A stretch of DNA of 35,262 nt from Reticulitermes lucifugus (GCA_026260175.1 JAKCWW010005594.1:532-35793), one strand, 5' to 3'. Shown: positions 1 to 12,239, counted from the first letter of the stretch. The notes: a model not told the origin generated them from the letters alone. Translations and numbers: made by a program.

Positions 1-1393
1 ACAAAGCGGGTGATGAGAGTGCCCACTCCCTCTCCACCCCTGGTCACACAGGGCGGGCTTGCTTTCTCAGGCTCTGAGAAAGCCGAAGCTCTGGCGGACA
101 GTCTTAAGGCTCATTTTCAGCCGGTACACGACCATTCGGATCCGGCAGTTATTGAGATGGTTGGCGAGGCAAGCATACTCTTATGCACCTGCAAGCGAGC
201 CCAATTTAACCAACCCCGCGGAGGTACAGGATGCCATCCGGGGTCTCAAGGCCAGCAAGGCGCCGGGCCCAAACGGTATTCCGAACAGGGCTCTTAAGCA
301 CCTTCCACAGCGAGCTGTCTCTCTCGTCGGCGCGATATTCAACGCGGCTCCTCTAACGCAGTACTTCCCGTCAGTATGGAAGCATGCCCGCATTGTCTCC
401 AGCTAGCCCGCCTTATCGAAAGGGTGACCAGAAATTTTGGTGAGAAGCGACTAACATGTGCAGACTTTCTCGACGTGGCTAAGGCCTTCGACACCGTTTG
501 GGTCGACGATCTCCTCTTCAAGCTAACGGCCCTTAACTTCCCCTCCTATCTGGTTAAAACCATATCCTCCTACCTTCACAACAGGACGTACGATGCGTCC
601 TTCCAAACGGCCACATCCACCCGGCGTGGCATGCGGGCTACCCTAGCGCAGGGTGGACTAATCTCTCCTGTCTTTTTCAAACTGTATGTCAATGACACGC
701 CCTTCCCGCCACGTCGAGCTGGCATTGTACGCGGATGACACGACAATCATTGCCACGTCCCGCAGCCCGGCGCTGCTTGTTAACTACTTAGAAGCATTCC
801 TCAGTGACCTAGAGGGGTGGCTGAGAGTATGGAGGATCGCCATCAACGTCTTCAAGCGAAATGCTATGCTCTTTGCGAAGGCAGGGTGGCGGTTCCCAAA
901 GCCTGGACCGGTGCAGCTCCTAGGAGAGCCAATCCAATGGAACGACACAGCCCGTTATCTGGGAGTGATCCTTGATACACGGATGAGCTGGTCGCCTCAT
1001 ATCGTCCAGGTCAGAAAGACAGCTCCCCAACGACTGGGTCTGCTTAGCTCTCTCCTTCACAGGAGAAGCGGACTGTCCTACAGAAACGGAGTTCTGTATA
1101 AGCAGCTCAAATGGGCCATGATGGACTATGAGTGCCGCATTTGGAATTCCGCCGCCTGCAGCCACCTCAGAAAGCTGCAGGTTATACAATCCAAGTGCTT
1201 TCGCATTGCTAATGGTGCACCTTGGTACATGAGTAGCGTGCAAATTCACAAGGATCTGGAAGTTCCTTTCTTTGCCGAACTCATCAGAGCCATAAACGAG
1301 AGTTACGACTCTAAGTTAGCTGGTGTGGGGAACCCCTTAGATCAGCAACTCTGCAGATATTTACGCTGACCGAGGGTTGACCAGGCTGACCTC
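1..1393 (+). mobile_element. Jockey-clade non-LTR retrotransposon, truncated remnant
   Basis: This is the 3' part of a LINE of the Jockey type. The reverse transcriptase signature can be read across three frame changes: an APGPNGIPN segment (about 260-286), palm motif A FLDVAKAFDTVW (about 466-501), QGGLISP (about 646) and the YADD catalytic box (728-739). The upstream part of the element lies outside the window. No poly(A) tail, 3' simple repeat or target-site duplication is visible: similarity to the element fades just after the in-frame TGA at 1367-1369, and satellite A starts within about 25 bp. The copy is dead and was probably cut by the rearrangement that placed the satellite next to it. 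Confidence 0.85.
10..1369 (+). pseudogene. Reverse transcriptase (Jockey ORF2) pseudogene, frameshifted and internally deleted
   Basis: In an active Jockey element this protein copies element RNA into DNA at a nicked target (target-primed reverse transcription). The reading frame starts in frame 1 (10 to about 175), moves to frame 2 (about 175-395), returns to frame 1 (about 395-705) and ends in frame 2 (about 705-1369). Visible landmarks are the KAPGPNGIPN region before the fingers, catalytic Asp of motif A at 472-474 (DVAKAFD), the QGG/LYVND segment of motif B, YADD at 728-739 with both metal-binding aspartates present, and a thumb segment with RYLGVILDTRMSWSP near 950-1000. At about 390-405 WKHAR is followed almost directly by LQLARLIERV. 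Related elements have several dozen residues of the fingers there, so an internal deletion is inferred. The TGA at 1367-1369 probably replaces a Trp codon, since family-like sequence continues a few codons further. It cannot make an enzyme. Confidence 0.85.
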
Positions 1394-3016
1394 CAAAGGA
1401 ACAGAGGCGAGACAAGACCAACACCCTTGCCTATCGGCTCGCCACCACAGTGACTGAGCACACGCCTACCAAAGGAACAGAGGCGAGACCAGAACAACGC
1501 CCTTGCCTATCGCCCAACCACCACAGTGACAGCCCACGCCGACCAAAGGAACAGAAGCGACACCAGAACAACGCCCTTGCCTATCGGCCCGCCACCACAG
1601 TGACTGAGCCCACGCCGACCAAAGGACAGAGGCGAGACAAGGCAAACGCCCGTGCCTATCGGACCGCCAAAACTGTGACTGAGCCCACGCCGACCAGAGG
1701 AACAGAGGCGAGACCAGACCAAAGCCTTTGCCGATCGGTCAGCCACCACAGTGTCTGAGCCCACGCCGACCAAAGAAACAGAGACAAGACCAGACCAAAG
1801 CCCTTGCCTAACGGCCCGCCACCACAGTGGCTGAGCCCACGCTGAACAAACGAACAGAGGCGAGACCAGACCGACGCCTTGGCTATCGCCTCGCCAACAC
1901 AGTGACTGCGCCCACGCCGAACAAAGGAACAGAGGCGAGTCCAGACCAACGCCCTTGCCTATCGGCCCGCCACGACCGTGACTGAGGCCACGCTGACCAA
2001 AGAACAGAGGCGAGACCAGACCAACGCCCTTGCCTATCACCCAGCCACTACAGTGATTGAGCCCACGCCCACCAAAGGATCAGAGGATCGACCAGACCAA
2101 CGTCCTTGCCTATCAGCCCGCCACCACAGTGACTGAAACCACGCCGACAAAAGGAATAGAGGCGAGACCAGACAAAGGCCCTTGCCTATCGGCCAGCCAC
2201 CACAGTGAATCAGCCCACGCCGACCAAAGGAACAGGGTCGAGACCAGACCAACTCCCTTGCCTATCGGCCCCCCACAACAGTGACTGATCCCACGACGAC
2301 CAAAGGAACACAGGCGAGGCCAGACCAAAGTCCTTGCCTATCGACCCGCCACCACAGTGACTGAGCCCACGCCGACCAAAGGAACAGAGGCGAGACGAGA
2401 ACAACGGCCTTGCCTAACGGTCCGCCAACTCACTGACTGAGACCACGCCGACGAAAGGGACAGAGGCGAAGCAAGACCAACGCCCTTGCCTATCGACCCG
2501 CCACCACATTGACTGAGCCCACGCGGACCAAAGGAACACAGGCGATGCCAGACCAAAGCCTCTGCCTATCGGCCCGCCAACACAGTGGCTGAGCCCACGC
2601 CGACTTAAGGACCAGAAGCGAGACAAGATCAACGCTCTCGCCTATCGGCCCGCCTCCACAGTGACTGAGTCCACGCCGACCAAAGGAACTGGGCCAAGAC
2701 CATACCAACGCCCTTGCCTATCGGACCGCCACCACAGTGACTAAGCCCACGCCGACCAAAGGAACAAAGGCGAGACCAGACCACAGTACTTGCCTATCGG
2801 CCCGCCACCAGTGACGGAACCCACGCCGACCAAAGGAACAGAGGCGAGACCAGACCAACGCCCTTGCTTACCGTCCCGCCACCACAGTGGATGGACCCAC
2901 GCCTACTAAAGGAACAGAGGCCAGACCAACGCCCTTGCTTATCGGCCCGCCACCAAGGAGAATGAAGCCACGCCGACCAAAGGAACAGGCGAGACCATAC
3001 CAACGGCCTTGCCGAT
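1394..3016 (+). repeat. Satellite A, 76-bp tandem array, left block
   Basis: About 21 head-to-tail units. The unit starts GACCAAAGGAACAGAGGCGA, has the middle ACGCCCTTGCCTATCGG and ends CCGCCACCACAGTGACTGAG plus CCCACGCC. The period is 76 bp: the AAAGGAACAG mark falls at 1395 and again at 1471. Units differ at scattered positions and a few carry short deletions, as at 2800-2815 and 2930-2990, where several units close to the inversion at 3017 are shortened. No promoter, RNA gene or credible coding frame is seen. The frames are open only because the unit is stop-poor. Confidence 0.93.
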
Positions 3017-3250
3017 CCTTTGCTCGGCGTGGGTCCAACCACTGTGGTGGCGGGGCGATAAGCAAGGGCGTTGGTCTGTTCACTCCCCTCTTCCTTTGGT
3101 CGGCGAGTTCTCAGCCACTGTGTTGGCGGGACGAAAGTCTAGGGCGTTGGTCTGCTCTCGCCTCTGTTCCTTTGGTCGGCGTGAGCTCAGCCACTGTTAT
3201 GGCGTGCCGATAGGCAATGACGTTGGTCTGGTTTCGCCTCTGTTCCTTTT
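3017..3250 (-). repeat. Satellite A, inverted patch of about three units
   Basis: At 3014-3017 the repeat changes strand. Upstream reads ...CCTTGCCGAT in + orientation; downstream reads CCTTTGCTCGGCGTGGG, the reverse complement of the unit start. About three units follow on the - strand up to TGTTCCTTTT at 3241-3250, where 18S sequence begins. The same patch on the opposite flank (31326 onward) is part of a much longer - strand array, so this is a small foldback at the rDNA boundary. Confidence 0.88.
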
Positions 3251-3251
3251 G

Positions 3252-3326
3252 ATTAAATCAATTATGGTTCCTTTAATGGTGGACATTTACTTGGATAACT
3301 GTGGTAATTCTAGAGCTAATACATGC
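3252..3326 (+). rRNA. 18S rRNA 5' region fragment (copy 1, truncated both ends)
   Basis: The stretch from ATTAAATCA through GGTAATTCTAGAGCTAATAC and ATGC matches the universally conserved part of eukaryotic 18S rRNA roughly 90-165 nt from its 5' end. The 5' portion is missing, and satellite A joins directly at 3250. The 3' end stops after ACATGC and 51-bp spacer repeats follow. A few substitutions (CTTTAATGG for the usual CTTAGATGG, ATTTACTTGG for AGTTACTTGG) show decay. It is a fragment, not a functional rRNA gene. Confidence 0.88.
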
Positions 3327-3575
3327 TAATATTTTCAAAGGCATGCAGGCTCGAGGTAGGAGATCATACATGCCTCGGAATATTTTCAAAGTGATACCGG
3401 CTCGTGGTAGTAGGTTATACCTCTATCGGAATATTGTCAAAGAGATGCCGGCTCGTGGTAGTAGGACATACCCGCCTCGGAATATTTTCAAAGACGTGCA
3501 GGCTCGTGGTAGGAGGACATATCTGCCTCGGAATTAATTCAAAGCCGTGCACGCTCGTGGTAGGAGGACACACCG
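3327..3575 (+). repeat. 51-bp rDNA spacer (IGS-like) subrepeats, about 5 units
   Basis: The unit runs AATATTTTCAAAGACATGCA, then GGCTCGTGGTAGGAGGACAT, then ACCTGCCTCGG. Starts fall near 3329, 3380, 3431, 3482 and 3533. The last unit runs into CACCGGGCGTACGGGCTCGG, after which the ETS-like sequence begins. The same repeat follows a 28S 3'-end-like piece at 34022. This supports reading it as the intergenic-spacer subrepeat of this organism's rDNA. Confidence 0.85.
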
Positions 3576-3919
3576 GGCGTACGGGCTCGGCATTCGGGGT
3601 TGTTTTCACTGCTGCTCTAACCGAGATGATTTCGGACTTCCCTGAAAAATGAATAATCCCCTACTGCCTGGTGGTGGAAGATTGCTGAGACTCTCATCCG
3701 CCCAGCGCTCTATCGTCTGGTGCCAGATTGTCCTCTGCTCGCTATCCGCTCCCGCCTCGGTCCACGACTGTGCATTTGATACTTTAGGAGGACGATAGAC
3801 TGAGACAGTGGAGAAGACCGGGCAGTCCTCCGCCCGGCAAACTAGTTCACCCTCATAGCAACGTCGCGGACATCTGCCTTCGGGCGAACCCAGTGAGGAA
3901 CTCGCACCGCAGTGACAGT
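3576..3919 (+). other. 5' external transcribed spacer-like segment of rDNA
   Basis: This non-coding stretch lies between the spacer subrepeats and the 5' end of an 18S copy, the place of the 5' ETS in rDNA. It recurs twice in inverted orientation at 29815-30160 and 30616-30880. The shared landmarks are GACAGTGGAGAAGACCGGGC, CGCCCAGCGCTC and the run into GCACCGCAGTGAC before 18S. A GC hairpin with arms CCGGGC (3818-3823) and GCCCGG (3832-3837) is visible. A Pol I promoter may lie near its left end, but I cannot identify it by sequence. Confidence 0.7.
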
Positions 3920-4092
3920 TCCCTGGTTGTTCCTGCCAGCAGTCACATGCTTGTCTCAAAGATTACGCCGTGTTTGTCTCAGTGCAGGCGACATTAAGGT
4001 GAAATCGCAAATGGCCCATTAAATCAGTTATAGTTCCTTAGATGGTGGACAGTTTCTTGGTTAACTGTGGTAATTCTAGAGCTAATACATAC
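3920..4092 (+). rRNA. 18S rRNA 5'-terminal fragment (copy 2)
   Basis: It begins CCTGGTTGTTCCTGCCAG, the conserved 5' end of 18S (the usual GATCC is changed to GTTCC), continues through TGCTTGTCTCAAAGATTA and ends at GAGCTAATACATAC. It covers about the first 170 nt and then stops at the same nucleotide as the other copies, joined to a spacer subrepeat. Substitutions at conserved sites (for example ACGCCGTGTTTGTCTC in place of AAGCCATGCATGTCTC) mark it as a pseudogene fragment. Confidence 0.9.
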
Positions 4093-4133
4093 TAATCTTT
4101 TCAGAGATGCAGGCTCGTGGTAGGAGGACATAC
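4093..4133 (+). repeat. Partial 51-bp spacer subrepeat at 18S/satellite junction
   Basis: TAATCTTTTCAGAGATGCAG followed by GCTCGTGGTAGGAGGACATA is most of one 51-bp unit. It ends inside the unit and passes directly to satellite A (CAGTGGCTGAGCC). The inverted module has the same half-unit and nearly the same junction at 29601. Confidence 0.85.
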
Positions 4134-4537
4134 GACAGTGGCTGAGCCCTCGCCGACCAAAGGAACAGAGGCGAGCCCAGACCAACGCCCTTGCCTATCG
4201 GCGCGCCACCTAAGTGTCTGAAACCACGCCGACAAAGGGAACAGAGTTGAGCCCAGTACAACGCCCTTGCTTATCGGCCCGCCACCTCATTGACTGAGCT
4301 AACGTCGACCAAAGGAACAGAGGCGAGACCAGACCAAGGCCCTTGCCTATCCGCCTTCCACCACAGAGACAGCCCACGCCAACCATTGGAACAGAGGCGA
4401 GAGAGTACCAGACCATCGCCCTTGCATATCGGCACTCCTCCACAGTAACTGAGCCCACGACAACCAAAGGAACAGAGGCGATACCAGAGCAACGCTCTTG
4501 CCTATCGGCCTGCCACCACAGTGACTGAGCACACGCC
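4134..4537 (+). repeat. Satellite A, short block between rDNA module and satellite B
   Basis: About five A-type units on the + strand, recognised by AAAGGAACAGAGGCGA and CCCTTGCCTATCGG. Variants include a longer unit with GAGAGAGTACCAGACC near 4400. The last A-type unit ends GTGACTGAGCACACGCCG at 4537 and the next unit is B-type. Confidence 0.88.
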
Positions 4538-5472
4538 GGCCAGATGAACAGAGGCCAGACCAGCGCCTTCATGTGTCGTGCCCGCCACCACAGTGGCTGA
4601 CTGAGCCCACGCCGAACAAGCGATGAGGCCAGAGCAGCGCCCCCACCTGTCGTGCCCGCCATCACAGTGGCTTGCTGGTCCCACGCCGACAAAGTGACCA
4701 AGCGAAAAGAGGCCACAGCAGTGCCCTAACCAGTCATGCATGCCACCACAGTAGCTGGCTGATCCCAAGCCGAACAAGCCATCAGAGGCCAGAGCAGCGC
4801 CCTCACCTGTCGTGCCCGCCATCACAGTAGCTGGCTGGTCCCACGCCGACAAAGCGAACAGAGCCAGAACAGCGCCCTCAACTGGCGTGCCCGCCACCAC
4901 AGTGGCTGCCTGAGCACACGCCGACCGATCGAATAGAGGCCAGAGCAGCGCACTCACGTGTCGTGTACGCCACCTAAGTGGCTGCCTGAGCCCACGCCGA
5001 CTGAGCTAACAGAGGCCAAAACAGCGCCCTCAACTGTCGTCCCCGCCACAACAGTTGCTGGCTAAGCCCATGCCGACCGAGCGAACAGAGGCCAGTTCAG
5101 CGCCCTTACCTGACGTGCCCTCCACCAAAGTGGCTGGCTGAGCCATCGCCGACAGAATGAACAGAGGCCAGAACTGGCTGGGCTCTCGCCGACCAAGAGA
5201 ACAGAGCCCACATCTGTCGTACCCGCCACCACGGTTGCTGGCTGAGACCACGCAGAACAAGCGATCAGAGGCCAGAGCAGCGCTCTCACCTGTCGTGCAC
5301 GCCACCATATTGGCTGGCTGAGCCCACGCCGACCCAGCGGACAGAACACAGAGCACCGCCCTCACCAGTAGAACCCTCCACCACAGTGGCTTGTTCAGCC
5401 CACGCCGACCGAGCGAGCATAGGCCAGAGCAGCGCCCCAACCTGTCGTGACAGCCACCACAGTGGCTTGTTG

Positions 5473-5840
5473 AACCAACGGCGACCAAGGAAACAGAGGC
5501 CAGAGCAACGCCTTCACCTGTCGTGCCCGCACCACACTGGATGGCTGAGACGACGCCGACCGAGCGAGCAAAGGCTAGATCTACGCCCTCACATGTCGTG
5601 CACGCCACCACAGTGGTTGGCTGTGCTCACGCCGACCAAGAGAACAGAGCCCACATCTGTCGTGCCCGCCACCACAGTTCCTGGCTGAGCCCACTCAGAA
5701 CAAGCGATCAGAGGCCAGAGCAGTGCTCTCACCAGTCTTGCCCACTATCACTGTGGCTGGCTGAGCCCACGCCGACCGAAGGAACAGAGACCAGTACAGA
5801 GCCCTCACCTGTCGTGCCCGCCACATCAGTGGCTGCCTGA
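5473..5840 (+). repeat. Higher-order satellite B block, paired with 8711-9079
   Basis: The succession of variant units starting at AACCAACGGCGACCAAGG, passing GCTAGATCTACGCCCTCACA and AGAGAACAGAGCCCACATCT, and ending at CACATCAGTGGCTGCCTGAG recurs at 8711-9079 with an offset of 3238-3239 bp. The order of about five unusual units is kept, so this is a block duplication, not convergence of single units. Confidence 0.8.
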
Positions 5841-8229
5841 GCCCACGCCGACCGAGCGAACAGAGGCCAGAGCGGAGCCCTCACCTGGCGTGTCCGCCAC
5901 AACAGTGGCTGGATGGGACCGCGCCGACCAAGCGAACAGAGGCCAGAGAAGCGTCCTCAAATGTCGTGACCGCCAACACAGTGGCTGGCTGAGCCCACGC
6001 CGACCGAGGGAACAGAGTCCAGAGCAGCGCCCTCACCTGTCGTGACCGCCAGCACAGTGGCTGGCTGACCCAACGCCGACCGAGGGAACAGAGAACATAG
6101 CAGCGCTCTCACCTGCCGTGCCCGCCACCACAGTGGCTGGCTGAGCCCATGCTGACCATGGGAACTAATGCCAGAACAGCGCCCTCACTTGTCTTGCCCA
6201 CCACCTCAGTGGCTTCCTGAGCCACGGCTACCAAGCGAACAGAGGCCAGAGCAGCGTCCTCAACTGTCGTGACCGCCAATACAGTGGTTGGCTGAGCCCA
6301 CGCCGACCGAAGGAACAGAGGCCATAGCAGTGCTCTCATCTGTCGTGCCCGCCACCACAGTTGCTGGCTGAGCCAACGCCGAACAAGCGATCAGAGGCCT
6401 GAGAAGCGACATCACCTGTCGTGCCCGCCATCACAGTGTATGGCTGGGCCCACGCTGACAAATCGAACAGAGGCTAGAGCAGCGCCCTCAACTGTCGAGT
6501 CCGCCACCACAGTGGCTGGCTGAGCCCACGCCGACCGTTCAAACAGTAGCCAGAGCAGCGCCCTCAACTATCGTGTCCGACACCACAATGGCTGGCTGAG
6601 ACCATGCCGACCAAGCGAACAGAGGCCAGATCTTCGCCCTTACCCGTAGTGCCCGCCACCACAGTAGCTGGCTGAGCCCACGCCGACCGAGCGATCAGAG
6701 GCCAGAGCAGCGCCCTCGCCTGTGCCCGCTATCATAGTGGCTTGATGGTCCCATGACGACCGAGCGAACATAGGCCAGATCAGCGCCCAAACGTGTCGTG
6801 CCCGCCACCACAGTCGCTGACTGAACCAACGGCGACCAAGGAAACAGAGGCCAGAGCAACGCCCTCACCTGTCGTGCCCGCCACCACAGTGGCTGGCTGC
6901 GCCCACGCCGACCGAGGGAACAGAGACCAGAATAGCGCCCTCACCTGTCGTTTCCGCCTTCTCAGTGGCAGGCTGAGCCCTTGCCTACCAAGCGAACAGA
7001 GGCCAGAACACCTCTCTTGCCCGTCATATCAGTGGCTGCCTTAGCCCACGCCTACCGAGCGAACAGAGGCCAGGGCGGCGCCCTCACCTGACGTGTCCGC
7101 CACCACAGTGGCTGGCTGGACCCACGCCGATCATGCGAACAGAGGCCACTGCGGCGCCCTCACCTGGCGTGTCCGCCACCACAGTGGCCGGCTGCGCCCA
7201 CGCCGACCAAGCGAACAGAGGCCAGAAAACGCCCTCAACTGTCGTGCCCTATACCACAGTGGCTGACTGAGCCCACGCCGACCGAGCGAAAAGAGGCCAG
7301 GGCACCGCCCTCACCTGTTGTGCCCGCCATCTCAGTGGCTTGAAGGTCCCACGACGACCGAGCGAACATAGGCCAGACCAGCGCCCTCACATGTCGTGCC
7401 CGCCACCACAGTCGCTGGCTGAACCAACGGCGAACCAAGGAAACAGAGGCCAGAGCAACGCACTCACCTGTCGTGCCCGCCACCACAGTGGATGGCTGAG
7501 CACAAGCCGACCGAGCGAACAGAGGCCAGAGCAGCGCCCTCACCTGTCGTGACCGACACCTCAGAGGCTGGCTAAGCCTACGCCGACCGAGGGATCAGAG
7601 ACCAGAGAGGCGCTCTCACCTGCCGTGTCCGCCACCACAGTGGCTGGCTGAGCCCATGCTGACCATGGGAACTAAGGCCAGAACAGCGCACTCACTTGTC
7701 TTGCCCGCCACAACAATGGCTTGCTGAGCCACGTCTACCAAGCGAACAGAGGCCAGAGCGGCGCCCTCACCTTGCGTATCCTACACCATAGTGGCTGGCT
7801 GAGCCAACGCCGACCGAGGGAACAGAGTTCAGAGCAGCGCCCTCGCCTGTCGTGCCCGCCACAACTGTGGCTGGCTGAACCAACGGCGACTAAGGAAAGA
7901 GAGGAAAGAGCAGCGCCCTCACCTGTCGTGCCCGCAATCACATTGGCTTGATGGCCCCACGCCTTCAAAGCGAACAGAGGGCAGAACAGCGCCCACAACT
8001 ATCGTGCCTCTCACCACAGTGGATGGCTGAGCTCACGCCGAACAAGCGATAAAAGGCCACAGCAGCGCCCTCACCTGTCGTGCACGCCACAACAGTGGCT
8101 GGCTTAGACACGCCTACCAAGCGAACAGAGGCCCGACCAGCGCACTCACCAGTCGTCCCTGCCTCCAAAGTGGATGGCTGAGCCCACTCAAACCGAGCGA
8201 ACATAGGCCAGAGCAGCGCCCTCATCTGT

Positions 8230-8587
8230 CGTGCCCGCCACCTCAGTGGCTGGTTTTGCCCATTCATACCTATCGAGAAGTTGCCAGAGCAGCGCCCTCA
8301 CCTCTCTTGCCCGCCAGAACAGTGGCTGGCTGTGCCCACGCCGACAGAGGGAACAGAGGCCAGAACGGCGCCCTCACCTGTCGTGCCCGCCACCACAGTG
8401 GCTGGCTGGGCCCACGACGACCAAGCGAAAAGAGGCCATAGCAGCGCCCCCACCTGTCGTGACCACCACCACAGTGGTTGGCTGAGCCCACGCTGATCAA
8501 GCGAACAGGCCAGAGCAGCGCTCTCACCTGTCGTGCACGCCACCATATTGACTGGTTGAGCCCACGCCGACCAAGCGAACAGAACAC
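8230..8587 (+). repeat. Higher-order satellite B block, paired with 11167-11545
   Basis: The rare unit with TCATACCTATCGA is followed by GACAGAGGGAA, AAGCGAAAAGA, GACCACCACCACAGTGGTTG and CACGCCACCATATTG. The same order appears at 11201 onward, offset 2937-2939 bp. Part of the block (CACCATATTGGCTGG then GACCCAGCGGACAGAACACA) is present a third time near 5305-5360. Confidence 0.8.
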
Positions 8588-11500
8588 AGAGCACCGCCCT
8601 CACCAGTCGAACCCTCCTCCACAGTGGCTGGTTGAGCCCACGCCGACCGAGTTAGCATAGGCCATAACAGCGCCCTAACCTGTCGTGACAGCCACCACAG
8701 TGTCTTGTTGAACCAACGGCGACCTAGGAAACAGAGGCCAGAGCAACGCCCTCACCTGTCGTGCCCGCCACCACAGTGGATGGCTGAGACCACGCCGACC
8801 GAACGAAAGGAGGCTAGATCTACGCCCTCACATATCGTGCACGCCACCACATTGGCTGGCTGGGCTCACGCCAACCAAGAGAACAGAGCCCACATCTGTC
8901 TTGCCCGCCACCACAATGGCTGGCTGAGCCCACGCAGAACAAGAGATCAGAGGCCAGAGCAGCGCCCACAACAGTCTTGCCCGCTATCACTGATGCTGGC
9001 TGAGCCCACGCCGACCGACGGAACAGAGACCAGTACAGAGCCCTCACCTGTCGTGCCCGCCACATCAGTGGCTGCCTGAGCCTACGACGACCGAGCGAAC
9101 AGAGGCCAGAGCGGCGCCCTCACGTGTCGTGCCCGCCATCACAGTCGCTGGCTGAACCAACGGCGACCAAGGAAACAGAGGCAGGAGCAACGCCCTCACC
9201 TGTCGTGCCCGCCACCACAGTGAATGGCTGACCCCACGCCGACCATGAGAACTAAGACCAGAACAGCGCACTCACTTGTCTTGCCCGCCACAACAATGGC
9301 TTGCTGAGCCACGGCTACCAAGCGAACAGAGGCCAGAGCGGCCCCCTCACCTTGCGTGTCCGCCACCACAGTGGCTGGCCGAGTCCACGCCGAACAAGCG
9401 ATCAGAGGCCAGTGAAGCGCACTCACCTGTCGTGCCCGCCATCACATTGGCTTGATGGCCCCACGCCGACAAAGCGAACAGAGGCCAGAACAGCGCCCTC
9501 AACTATCGTGCCTGTCACCACAGTGGCTGGCTAAGCTCACGCCGAACAAACGATAAGAGGCCACAGCAGCGCACTCACCTGTCGTGCCCCCCATCTTAGT
9601 GACTGGCTAAGCCCATGACGACCGAACGAACATAGGCCAGATCAGCGCCCACACCTGTCGTGCCCGTCAACACAGTGGCTGGCTGAATCCACCCCGACCC
9701 AGCGGACAGAACACAGAGCAGCGCCCTCACCTCTCTTGCCCGCCACATCAGTGTTTGCCTGAGCACACACCGACCGAACGAACACAGGCCAGAGCGGCGC
9801 CCTCATCTCTCGTATCCGCCACCACAGTCGCTGGCTGGGACCACGCCGACCAAGCGAACGGAGGCCAGAGCAGCGTCCTCAATTGTCGTGACAGCTACCA
9901 CAGTGGCTAGCTGAGCCCACGCAACCGAGGGAACAGAGATCAGTGCAGCGCCCTCACCTTTCTTGCCCGCCACCACAGTGGCTGGCTGAGCCAACGTTGA
10001 CTGACGGAACAGTGGCAAGAGCAACGCCCTCACCTGTAGTGCCCGCCACCACAGTGGCGCTCTGAGCTCATGCCTACCATGGGAACTGAAGCCAGAACAA
10101 AGCCCTAACCTGTCTTGCCCGCCACAACAGTGGCTGGCTTAGCCACGCCTACCAAGCAAACAGAGACCAGAGCAGCGCACTCACCTTTTGTCCCCGCCTA
10201 CACAGTGGCTGGCTGAGTCTACGCCGACCGAAAGAACAGAGGACATTGCAGCGCCCTCGCCTGTCGTGCCCGCCACCACAGTGGCTGGGTGGTCCCACGC
10301 CGACCGAGGGAACAGAGACCAGAGCAGCGCCCTCACCTTTCGTGCCCGCCACCTCAGTGGCTGGCTGAGACCATGCCTACCAAGCGAACAGAGGCCTGAC
10401 CAGCGCCCTCACCTCTCTTGCCCGCCAGATCAGTGGCTGCCTGAGCCCACGACGACCGAGCGAACAGAGGCCTGAGCAATGCCCTCAACTTTCGTGACCG
10501 CCAACACAGTGGCTGGCTAAGCCCACGCCGACCCAGCGGACAGAACACAGAGCACCGCCCTCACCAGTAGAGCCCTCCACCACAATGGCTGGTTGAGCCC
10601 AAGCCGACCGAGCGAACAAAGGCCAGAGCAGCGCCCTCACCTGTCCTGACAGCCACCACTGTGGCTTGCTGAGCCAACGGCGACCAAGGAAACAGAGGCC
10701 AGAGCAACGTCCGCACCTGTCGTGCCCGCCACCACAGTGGCTGGCTAAGTCTACTCCGACCGATAGAACAGGTGCCAGAGCAGCGCCCTCAACTGTTGTG
10801 CCCGTCAACACAGTGGCTGGCTGAGCCCACGCCGACCGATGGAACAGAGGCCAGAGCGGCCCCCTTTACCTGTCGTGCCCGACACCACAGTGACCATGCC
10901 GACCATGGGAACTGAGACCAGAAGAGAGCCCTCACCTGTCTTGCCCGCCACAACAGTGGCTGGCTTAGCCACGCCTACCAAGCGAACAGAGGCCCCACCA
11001 GCGCACTGAGCAGTCGTCCCCGCCTCCACAGTGGATGGCTGAGTCTACGGCAACTGAAAGAACAGAGGCCAGAGCAGCGCCCTCTACTATCGTGTCCGCC
11101 AACACAGTGGCTGACTGAGCCCACTCCGACCGAGCGAACAAAGGCCAGAGCAGCTACCTCATCTGTAGTGCCCGCCACCTCAGTGGCTGGTTGAGACCAC
11201 TCATACCTATCGAAAAGAGGCCAGAGCAGCGCCCTCACCTCTCTTGCCCGCCACATCAGTGGCTGGCTGAGCCCACGCCGACAGAGGGAATAGAGGCCAG
11301 AACGGCGCCCTCACCTGTCGTGCCCGCCACCCCAGTGGCTGGCTGGGCCCACGACGACCAAGCGAAAAGAAGCCATAGCAGCGCCCCCACCTGTCGTGAC
11401 CACCACCACAGTGGTTGGCTGAGCCCACGCTGATCAAGCGAACAGAGGCCAGAGCAGCGCTCTCACCTGCCGTGCACGCCACCATATTGGCTGGCTGATC

Positions 11501-12239
11501 CCACGCCGACCCAGCGAACAGAACAAAGAGCACCGCCCTCACCAGTCGAACCCTCCACCACAGTGGCTGGCTGAGCCCACTCCGACCGAGCGAACAAAGG
11601 CCAGAACAGCGCCCTCAACTGTCGTGCCCGGCACCAAAGTGTCTGGCTGAGCCCCACGCCGACCAAGCGAACAGAGGCCATAGCAGCGCCCTTACCTGTC
11701 GTGTCCGCCACCTCAGTGTTTGGCTGAGCCCACGCTGAACAAGCGATCAGAGGCTAGAGAATCGACCTCACCTGTCGAGCCCGCAATCACATTGGCTGGC
11801 TGGGCCCACGCCGACTCAACGGACAGAACACAGAACACCGCCCTCACCAGTGGAGCCCTCCACCATACTGGCTGGTTGAGCCAACGCCGATCAAGCAAAC
11901 AGAGGCCAGATCAGTGCTCTTACCTGTCGTGCCCGCCAACACAGTGGCTGACTGATCCCACGCCGACACAGCGGACAGAACCCAGAGCACCGCCCTCACC
12001 AATCGAGCCCTCCACCACAGTGGCTGTTTGATCCCACGCAGATCGAGCGAACAGAGTCCAGATCAGCGCCTTCACCTGTCGTGACAGCCACCACAGTGGC
12101 TGGCTGAACCATCGGCGACCAAGGAATCAGAGGCCAGAGCAACAACCTCATCTGTCGGACCTCACCTGACGTGCTCGCCAACACAGTGGCTGGCTGAACC
12201 CATGCCTACCAAGCGAACAGAGGCCAGACCACCGCCCTC

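Noticed and set aside
3920-4092. Functional 18S rRNA gene start
   Set aside because: Only about 170 nt are present, with changes at universally conserved positions, followed by spacer repeats instead of the rest of 18S.
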